The notes under the pieces are model-generated. The model made no database searches. It was given only the letters and a program-made list of their open reading frames with translations, and was not told the DNA's origin. A program made the position numbers and the translations under genes. Below, piece by piece: positions 1-4,894 of a stretch of 6,073 nucleotides of DNA (the stretch's first letter is position 1; each line of letters starts with the position of its first letter). This stretch comes from Cyanobacteriota bacterium (lineage in GTDB: Bacteria > Cyanobacteriota > Cyanobacteriia > Phormidesmidales > Phormidesmidaceae), in the NCBI GenBank assembly GCA_027483425.1, contig JAIXUR010000438.1, positions 1 to 6,073 of the forward strand. The letters run 5' to 3'.

Positions 1-557
1 ACGAAACCCGTCTTTACTTTCCCGCCGATCCCAACCAGATGAAGGCCTGCGTTAAGGCCGTGTTTAATGATCCGGGCCTGCGTTTCATTTTCTCGACCCG
101 CTCAAAGGTGCCCCTGCTGCTCGATGCCAGTGGCAACGAGATTTTTGGTGGCGACTACACCTTTACCCCCGGTAAAGATGAGGTGATTCGCGAAGGAACT
201 GCGGGCTACATCGTTACCTTTGGCGACTCGGTTTACCGTGCCCTGGATGCGGTGGAGCGACTCAAGCAGGAGGGCATTGACGTGGGCTTGATTAACAAGG
301 CCACCCTCAATGTGGTGGATGAGGAGACTATGGCGAAGATCGGTAAAGCACCCTTTGTGCTGGTGACGGAGGCCTTTAACCGGAAGACTGGCCTGGGCAG
401 CCGCTTTGGCTCCTGGCTGCTAGAGCGTGGCTACACGCCGAAGTTTGCTTTCTTGGGCACCCACGAAGAAGGCTGTGGCGGCCTATGGGAGCAGTTCCCC
501 CACCAGGGCATTGACCCCAATGGCATCATGGCTAAGGTTAAGGAGCTGATGGCTTAG
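1..557 (+). CDS. Transketolase-type enzyme, C-terminal part (partial, 5' end outside window)
   Basis: The reading frame is open from base 3 and ends at TAG 555-557, giving 184 residues of a protein that starts before the window. The first ~35 residues (ETRLYFPADPNQ...IFSTRSKVP) look like the end of the pyrimidine-binding domain of transketolase/DXS/PDH-E1beta enzymes. The rest looks like the transketolase C-terminal domain: a linker with GKDEVIREG, then a Rossmann-like fold with YIVTFGDSVYRALDA, the INKATLNVVDEE strand-turn, the FVLVTEAFNRKTGLGS segment and a C-terminal GIDPNGIMAKVKELM helix. These enzymes use thiamine diphosphate to move two-carbon units or decarboxylate 2-oxoacids. The cofactor-binding half is not visible, so the exact reaction cannot be assigned. 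An internal ATG at 39 is not the start, because the similarity continues upstream of it. A strong hairpin terminator follows 31 bp after the stop. Confidence 0.85.
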   Translation, partial: ETRLYFPADPNQMKACVKAVFNDPGLRFIFSTRSKVPLLLDASGNEIFGGDYTFTPGKDEVIREGTAGYIVTFGDSVYRALDAVERLKQEGIDVGLINKATLNVVDEETMAKIGKAPFVLVTEAFNRKTGLGSRFGSWLLERGYTPKFAFLGTHEEGCGGLWEQFPHQGIDPNGIMAKVKELMA

Positions 558-588
558 GGATTAAAGCTATCCATTGCCCAGGGCTCAG

Positions 589-625
589 ATCCCAGGGTTC
601 CTTAGGAACCCTGGGATTTGTTTTT
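589..625 (+). terminator. Intrinsic terminator or leader hairpin between transketolase and acetyltransferase
   Basis: ATCCCAGGGTTCC (589-601) and GGAACCCTGGGAT (605-617) are perfect reverse complements, forming a 13-bp GC-rich stem with a TTA loop. The stem can extend by a G-T and an A-T pair. It is followed by TTGTTTTT, ending at 625. This is the classic form of a Rho-independent terminator for the upstream transketolase gene. It is odd in that the ribosome binding site of the next gene begins at the very next base, so the hairpin may also act as a leader structure for that gene. Confidence 0.88.
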
Positions 626-631
626 AAGGAG
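626..631 (+). promoter_or_regulatory. Shine-Dalgarno site of the acetyltransferase gene
   Basis: AAGGAG lies 9 bases before the ATG at 641 and fixes that start codon. It directly abuts the T-tract of the hairpin, so no separate promoter fits between hairpin and gene. Confidence 0.8.
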
Positions 632-640
632 TTTTGCCCA

Positions 641-1198
641 ATGGCGAAAACAGAGCGGGAGAAGATGCTGGCGAATGAGCCCTACTGGGCGGCGGCCTTG
701 GAACTGGTGGAGATGCGGCAACGAGCCCAGGAGCGGTTGTATCGGTTTAACCACTCTCGGCCAGAGGAGACGGCGGTGCGGCAGGAGGTGCTGGAGTCAC
801 TATTCCAATCCATCGGGCCCAATTTTGAAATCATGCCGCCGTTTTTCTGCGATTATGGCGGACACATTCGAGCGGGCAAAAACCTCTACATCAATGCCAA
901 CTGCACCATTCTCGACTGTAACTGGGTGACTCTGGGGGATGATGTGCTGATTGCGCCCAATGTGCAGATCTATACCGCTTACCATCCGGTAGACCCGGCG
1001 GTGCGGCTGACGGGGGTAGAGATGGCGGCACCCATTACTATTGGCAGCAATGTGTGGCTTGGCGGCGGCGTGATTGTTTGTCCTGGAGTGACGATTGGCG
1101 ACAACACCACCATCGGCGCGGGCAGTGTAGTGACGAAGGCGATCCCCGCGAATGTGGTGGCGGTGGGCAACCCCTGTCGCGTCATCCGTAGCGTTTGA
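641..1198 (+). CDS. Sugar O-acetyltransferase, maltose/galactoside acetyltransferase (Maa/LacA) family
   Basis: This is a complete 185-residue protein, the usual length for the family. Members transfer acetyl from acetyl-CoA to a sugar hydroxyl in the cytoplasm; the natural acceptor is often unknown. Residues ~4-57 match the N-terminal maltose acetyltransferase (Mac) helical domain (EREKMLANEPY...). Residues ~70-180 are a left-handed beta-helix built from hexapeptide repeats (ITIGSNVWLGGGVIVCPGVTIGDNTTIGAGSVV). The catalytic histidine is in YTAYHPVDP at residue 115, the same number as in E. coli LacA. N85 and W139 also sit where LacA has its acceptor- and CoA-site residues. The C-terminal VGNPCRVIR motif is typical. 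The start is supported by AAGGAG nine bases upstream. The gene lies between a transketolase gene on the same strand and a convergent methyltransferase, so context gives no acceptor. An acyl acceptor other than a sugar is possible. Confidence 0.93.
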   Translation: MAKTEREKMLANEPYWAAALELVEMRQRAQERLYRFNHSRPEETAVRQEVLESLFQSIGPNFEIMPPFFCDYGGHIRAGKNLYINANCTILDCNWVTLGDDVLIAPNVQIYTAYHPVDPAVRLTGVEMAAPITIGSNVWLGGGVIVCPGVTIGDNTTIGAGSVVTKAIPANVVAVGNPCRVIRSV

Positions 1199-1373
1199 AG
1201 GGCCAAAAATGTCTGGGTTGGCTAGAAGAGTAGTCGAGGTTTAGCCCTGTTGGGGGTTGCAGTAGCATCTTTGCTGTGGATTGTGCATTGCTAACCTGAG
1301 TTAAACCTTGCTGTGGGTGAAGGGTCAGAACCATTGAAGGCCTGCGGCAGGTGAAGGCGTGGGGCAGGATACC
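1199..1373. other. Convergent intergenic region without a clear terminator
   Basis: These 175 bp separate the 3' ends of two convergent genes. I see no GC stem followed by a T-run on either strand. Weak items are a 9-bp direct repeat TTGCTGTGG (1271-1279 and 1308-1316), AGGTTTAGC at 1237-1245 facing GCTAACCT at 1290-1297 (an imperfect stem with a 44-nt loop), and a short CCTG/CAGG stem near 1341-1351. None is convincing as a functional site. Confidence 0.4.
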
Positions 1374-2552
1374 CTACATCAATGGTGGGACTGTCAGACC
1401 TTTTAAGATCTTAGCTGGGGCAGAGAGCCCTTTGCCCTGGACCAGCACGACAAAATTGCCCAGACCCATGGGGTTAATGAGCTGGTGCAGTTGCTCGCGC
1501 CGCTGGATGGCTAGGTTGACGGTGGCGGGATCGTTGGCCTGAATTTGGCCTAGGGCGGAGAGGCGATCGCCCAAGCCTAGCGCCATCAGAAACATGCCCT
1601 GCTGGGTGGCCCCCAAGGTCTCTAAGCCGCAGCGCTCCCCCTGGCGTTCTAGGGCAGTGAAATTGACGTGGGCGGTAATGTCTTGGTGGCCCAGATGGCT
1701 GTAGGGATCGTTGTGGTGGCCGTGCTGGTAGTAACACTGGAGGGTGCCCTGGGAACGGGCCCGGCTGTAGTAGCGGCTGGCGGGGTAGCCATAGTCGACG
1801 GTGAGCACGTAGCCGTGGTGCAGCTTGGTGGCCACGGTTTTCATCCAGTCAAGGGCGGCTAGGTGAACTTCGGTGCGGTAGCCGGGGGCGTAGGTGGCTG
1901 GGTCGATGTCAACAAAGGCAAAGTAGTCGGCCAGACGCGGGGTGGAGAGGGCATCTACCACTTCCTGGAGGGCTAACTCTGGATGGTCGGCCAGGGCAAC
2001 GTAGACTTCCTGGAGGCCGGATTCTGCAACGATGACTTGATACACGGGGAGGGCATCCACCAGTTCATTTGAGAAGAGGCAGCCGGTGATGCTGTGATCG
2101 GGAAAATCCTCTAAGGTCGCCCAGGTCACTCGCTCAAGCCATGGGGAGAGCCGCTGGGCTTGGGTGGCCCGCAGGCGGTCAGATTTTTCGACGATGTGGT
2201 AGCTGAGGGCGGCAAAGCAGGCGGGAGAGTGGTTTTGCAGGGTGCCCAGGGCATCGGCGGCGACCAACCCCTGGCCGGCCCCCATTTCTACCACAGCAAA
2301 GGGGGTGGGGCGACCCAGGTGCTCCCACATTTCGGCGAATTGGATAGCCAGCAGCTCGCCAAAGTCGTGACCCAGGTGGGCTGAGGTGACAAAGTCGCCC
2401 TCGAGGCCCAGCACGGCCTCTTTGGTGGCGTAGTAGCCGCCCTCGGGGTGGTAAAGGACTAGCTCCATAAAGTCGGCAAAGGACAGGCGATCGCCGGGTG
2501 ATTGGCCTATGCGATCGCGCAAAACCTCGAGCAGAACTGGATTATGGGGCAT
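1374..2552 (-). CDS. Class I SAM-dependent methyltransferase, MidA/NDUFAF7 family
   Basis: This is a complete 392-residue protein. It matches the family of human NDUFAF7 and Dictyostelium MidA (COG1565, Methyltransf_28). Visible landmarks are YHPEGGYY (34-41), GDFVTS (52-57), FGELLA (64-69), the SAM-binding motif I EMGAGQG (89-95), NELVDALPV (162-170), TVDYGYPA (251-258), a YYSRARSQGTLQCYYQH stretch (261-277) and DITAHVNFTAL (291-301). Human NDUFAF7 dimethylates an arginine of the complex I subunit NDUFS2. The cyanobacterial NDH-1 equivalent would be NdhH, but that substrate is an inference with no support in this window. The start is the ATG read from 2552 leftwards; there is no good Shine-Dalgarno before it. 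It lies 20 bp after the DUF255 gene on the same strand, so the two are probably co-transcribed and perhaps translationally coupled. Two HIP1 octamers lie within its first 25 codons. Confidence 0.93.
   Translation of the reverse strand: MPHNPVLLEVLRDRIGQSPGDRLSFADFMELVLYHPEGGYYATKEAVLGLEGDFVTSAHLGHDFGELLAIQFAEMWEHLGRPTPFAVVEMGAGQGLVAADALGTLQNHSPACFAALSYHIVEKSDRLRATQAQRLSPWLERVTWATLEDFPDHSITGCLFSNELVDALPVYQVIVAESGLQEVYVALADHPELALQEVVDALSTPRLADYFAFVDIDPATYAPGYRTEVHLAALDWMKTVATKLHHGYVLTVDYGYPASRYYSRARSQGTLQCYYQHGHHNDPYSHLGHQDITAHVNFTALERQGERCGLETLGATQQGMFLMALGLGDRLSALGQIQANDPATVNLAIQRREQLHQLINPMGLGNFVVLVQGKGLSAPAKILKGLTVPPLM
2487..2518. repeat. Pair of HIP1 octamers (GCGATCGC)
   Basis: Two exact GCGATCGC palindromes occur at 2487-2494 and 2511-2518, 24 bp apart, inside the methyltransferase gene. 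Further exact copies are at 1563-1570, 2901-2908, 3042-3049, 3771-3778, 4449-4456 and 5619-5626. HIP1 is highly over-represented in many cyanobacterial genomes, and this density is the main evidence for the source. No copy is present before 1563. Confidence 0.9.
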
Positions 2553-2572
2553 AGACTACCGGAGTTATTGAT

Positions 2573-4648
2573 TTAAGTCTGCAACTGTTGTCGGAGGGTC
2601 GCTAGGGAGTCGGCTGGTTCGAGGCAGGCCGTGCCTCGACAAACCAGGCCTGCGACTCCTGTGGGCAGGTTGTCGTCGATCGCCAGGACTGTCGTGGGCC
2701 AAAACTCGGTGGCCAGTTCCGCCACGATGTCCGCTGAGGCTTTTACTACCGTACCGTTGAGGAACCAGTTTAGACCATTGAACAGGCTGGGGCAGGCGCG
2801 GGGAATTTGCTCCATGACCGTGCCAAAGGCTTGGAGGGTGCGTTCGGCCCGATCCCTGTAGGTGAGGTCGTCGGTCAGCAGGGCTAGACGCACGAGATTG
2901 GCGATCGCGACTCCATTGGCCGCCGGGGTGGCGTTGTCTTGGTAGGGTCGCTCCTGCACCAGCAGATCTGCGCCAGCGGCGGTGCTGAGGTAGCCGCCCT
3001 GGTCGTCACTCCACAGCCCTTGGTCAAACTCCTGCTGGGTGGCGATCGCCAGCCCTAGCCAGTCAGCTTCGGCTGGGGCCGCTGGAATCGCCAGCCTAGC
3101 CTGGTGCAGGTCAATGAATGCCTTGATCAGCAGGGCATAGTCTTCACTCTGGGCCGGTACCTGGGGTGCACCGTCATAGCCCAGGCGGTGCAGACGACCC
3201 GCTACCCACTGGTGCTGGTGAATGTAGGTGGCAGCGGCGGTGGCGGTGGCCAGGTAGCTGGATGTTTGCAGGACCCTCCCCGCCTGGGCCAGACCTGAAA
3301 TCATCAGGCTGTTCCAGGCCACAATCAGCTTGGTGTCGGTGACGGGGGGAATGCGACCGGGCCAGGGATGGGTTTTAGCCACCTGATTGGTGGGGGCGGG
3401 GGGAAAGGTAGCCAGCTCAGCCTGGGGAGTCCCGTAGCGCAGGGTAAAGAGCGCATCGAGGGCGACCTCTACCTCCGCTGGTAGGGGACCGAGGTGTGAA
3501 CGCTGTAATACAATCTGCCCCTCAAAGTTACCGGCTGGGGTCACCGCAAAGGCCGTCGCCAAGGCCTGCAGCTGATTCGGGGTCAGTGCGGATGCCAGTA
3601 CTGGGTAAGGCCAGGCGTAGAAAGCGCCCTCTTCCGGCTCGGCATCGTCGGGGGTCACAAAGCTGTCGGCATCCTGGGCGGCGTAGAAGTAGCCCCCAGA
3701 GCCCCCAGAGGAGCTATCAGAGGAACTAGCAGGGGCGGTCATCTCCCGCTGTAGCCAGGTGTGGGTGAGGGCGATCGCCCGTTCAAAGGCCGGTTCTTGC
3801 TGCCCGCTGGCCCAGAGGTGGGCCAGGTACTCCACAATCAGCCCATTGTCGTAGAGCATTTTTTCAAAGTGGGGTACGGTCCAGTTGGGGTCTACGGTGT
3901 AGCGGTGGAAGCCGCCGCCCACGTGGTCGTAGATGCCGCCCAGGGCCATGGCTTGCCCCCGCTGGGCACAGAGGTGCGCGACATCCAGCTCCAGGTCGAA
4001 CCGCAGCCCACCCAGCACCGCTGACGCGTAGGGAATCATGGGAAAGCAGGTGCCCTGGCCCGAGGGCATGAGAATTTTCGCGTTGGTCGTTAGGCCCCTA
4101 TGGAGCAGATCCGCCGATGGCATCGTCGGAGACTCTGGCAGCTGTGCCCCCTCGTGCAGGTTGGCCAGTACCGTATCAGTGATCTCGGCTAGGCGGGCTT
4201 TGTCGGTGTCGTAGAACTGGCGCAGGGCGGTGAGCAGTTGCAAAAAACCGGGTCGCCCGTACTTGGGCTCGACCGGAAAGTAGGTGCCACCGTAGAAGGG
4301 CACCCGCGTGGTGGGGTGCAGCATGACGTTCAGCGGCCAACCCCCTTGCCCGATCAGCATTTGCAGCGCCTGCATGTAGATGCTGTCGATATCGGGGCGC
4401 TCTTCGCGATCGACCTTGATGGGGATGAAGTTGGCGTTCATGTAGGCGGCGATCGCCAGGTCCGAGAAGGCTTCCCCTTCCATCACCGTGCACCAGTGAC
4501 AGCTGGAGTAGCCAATGGAGAGAAAGATTGGTTTGTCAGTCTGGCTGGCCTGCGCTAAGGCCTCGTCGCACCAGGGCCACCAATCGATGGGGTTTTCGGC
4601 GTGCTTGCGCAGATATAGGCTGGGCGAGTCTGCCAGGCGATTGGTCAT
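2573..4648 (-). CDS. DUF255 / SSP411-YyaL family protein (DsbH-type thioredoxin plus six-hairpin toroid)
   Basis: This is a 691-residue protein when started at the ATG read from 4648. The N-terminal ~165 residues are the thioredoxin-like DUF255 domain: LYLRKHAENPIDWWPW (11-26), PIFLSIGYSSCHWC with CHWC at 50-53, KVDREERPDID (78-88) and GGWPLNV (102-108). The rest resembles an (alpha/alpha)6 toroid of the six-hairpin glycosidase type: GGIYDHVGGGFHRYTVD (237-253), WTVPHFEKMLYDN (256-268), YAAQDADS (322-329), EEGAFYAW (339-346), DTKLIVAWNSLMI (438-450), EDYALLIKAF (502-511) and a final CRGTACLEP (670-678). Relatives include B. subtilis YyaL and mammalian SPATA20. Molecular function is not established; a redox or sugar-linked role is inferred. 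The ATG at 4648 is preferred because MTNRLADSPSLYLRKHAENP looks like the normal family N-terminus. A GTG at 4708 would add 20 unconserved-looking residues. No strong Shine-Dalgarno precedes either. A serine/glycine-rich patch (308-319) is unusual. Confidence 0.94.
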   Translation of the reverse strand: MTNRLADSPSLYLRKHAENPIDWWPWCDEALAQASQTDKPIFLSIGYSSCHWCTVMEGEAFSDLAIAAYMNANFIPIKVDREERPDIDSIYMQALQMLIGQGGWPLNVMLHPTTRVPFYGGTYFPVEPKYGRPGFLQLLTALRQFYDTDKARLAEITDTVLANLHEGAQLPESPTMPSADLLHRGLTTNAKILMPSGQGTCFPMIPYASAVLGGLRFDLELDVAHLCAQRGQAMALGGIYDHVGGGFHRYTVDPNWTVPHFEKMLYDNGLIVEYLAHLWASGQQEPAFERAIALTHTWLQREMTAPASSSDSSSGGSGGYFYAAQDADSFVTPDDAEPEEGAFYAWPYPVLASALTPNQLQALATAFAVTPAGNFEGQIVLQRSHLGPLPAEVEVALDALFTLRYGTPQAELATFPPAPTNQVAKTHPWPGRIPPVTDTKLIVAWNSLMISGLAQAGRVLQTSSYLATATAAATYIHQHQWVAGRLHRLGYDGAPQVPAQSEDYALLIKAFIDLHQARLAIPAAPAEADWLGLAIATQQEFDQGLWSDDQGGYLSTAAGADLLVQERPYQDNATPAANGVAIANLVRLALLTDDLTYRDRAERTLQAFGTVMEQIPRACPSLFNGLNWFLNGTVVKASADIVAELATEFWPTTVLAIDDNLPTGVAGLVCRGTACLEPADSLATLRQQLQT
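3691..3708. repeat. Tandem 9-bp repeat coding for SGG-SGG
   Basis: AGCCCCCAG occurs twice in tandem (3691-3699 and 3700-3708). Next to it TCCTCT-type serine codons also repeat on the coding (-) strand. Together they encode the low-complexity patch SSSDSSSGGSGG in the DUF255 protein, just before its YAAQDADS motif. This looks like a small in-frame expansion in a surface loop. Confidence 0.65.
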
Positions 4649-4768
4649 AGAGCTAGACGGGTAGGGACAAGGACCAGGGGGTATGATCCATCGTGAATAC
4701 CCTAGCACGGGGACGTTGGAGGGCAGGATTTAGGTTTTAAGGTGACGGGAGGGGTGTCTATCAATCGT

Positions 4769-4806
4769 CCAGCGCCAGGTCTTCCGGCCAGCGTCAGTTC
4801 TTCCGG
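4769..4806. repeat. Tandem 19-bp direct repeat upstream of bioA
   Basis: CCAGCGCCAGGTCTTCCGG (4769-4787) is followed without a gap by CCAGCGTCAGTTCTTCCGG (4788-4806), identical at 17 of 19 positions. The next 19 bases match only about 9, so there are two clear units. The copies end 88 bp before the bioA start codon. A 19-bp period is just under two helical turns, which would suit side-by-side binding of a regulator, but it could equally be a chance duplication. I do not recognise the sequence as a known operator. Confidence 0.75.
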
Positions 4807-4844
4807 GCTGCCGCTGATCCCCTGTTTCTTTCCGTACACTAGTC

Positions 4845-4858
4845 ATGGTCATGACCAT
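4845..4858. promoter_or_regulatory. Perfect 14-bp palindrome, candidate operator of bioA
   Basis: ATGGTCATGACCAT is its own reverse complement with no spacer. It ends 36 bp before the bioA start, and starts 4 bp after the weak -10-like TACACT (4835-4840), so a transcript from that promoter would begin inside it. Such a position suits repressor binding. It does not resemble the BirA operator, the BioR box or the BioQ box as I know them. Regulation by biotin is an inference only. Confidence 0.4.
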
Positions 4859-4894
4859 CCCTCATCCTAGCGCTCCCCTGGGGACGAAGCGATA

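Larger units (their letters stand above)
4649..4894. other. Divergent intergenic region between the DUF255 operon and bioA
   Basis: These 246 bp must hold promoters for both directions. For bioA I see a weak -10-like TACACT at 4835-4840 with no clear -35 element. On the - strand TAGACA (complement of 4755-4760) resembles a -35 box, with TAAAAC (4734-4739) 15 bp further on as a poor -10. GGGTAT (4679-4684) faces ATACCC (4697-4702) across 12 bases, within the probable leader of the - strand gene. The tandem repeat and palindrome listed separately sit on the bioA side. Confidence 0.45.

Noticed and set aside
618..929. A 103-codon + strand frame overlapping the acetyltransferase start
   Set aside because: It is in a different frame from the clear acetyltransferase, would start inside the hairpin T-tract, and its Arg/Trp-rich translation is typical of an out-of-frame read.
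1237..1297. AGGTTTAGC/GCTAACCT stem as a terminator for the convergent genes
   Set aside because: It needs a bulge, has a 44-nt loop and has no T-run on either strand.
4238..4558. A 106-codon + strand frame opposite the DUF255 gene
   Set aside because: It covers the antisense of the conserved CHWC thioredoxin region and has no recognisable protein features.
4709..4894. Riboswitch or small RNA gene in the divergent region
   Set aside because: I could not recognise any conserved riboswitch core or a stable stem followed by a T-tract; only the repeat and palindrome stand out.
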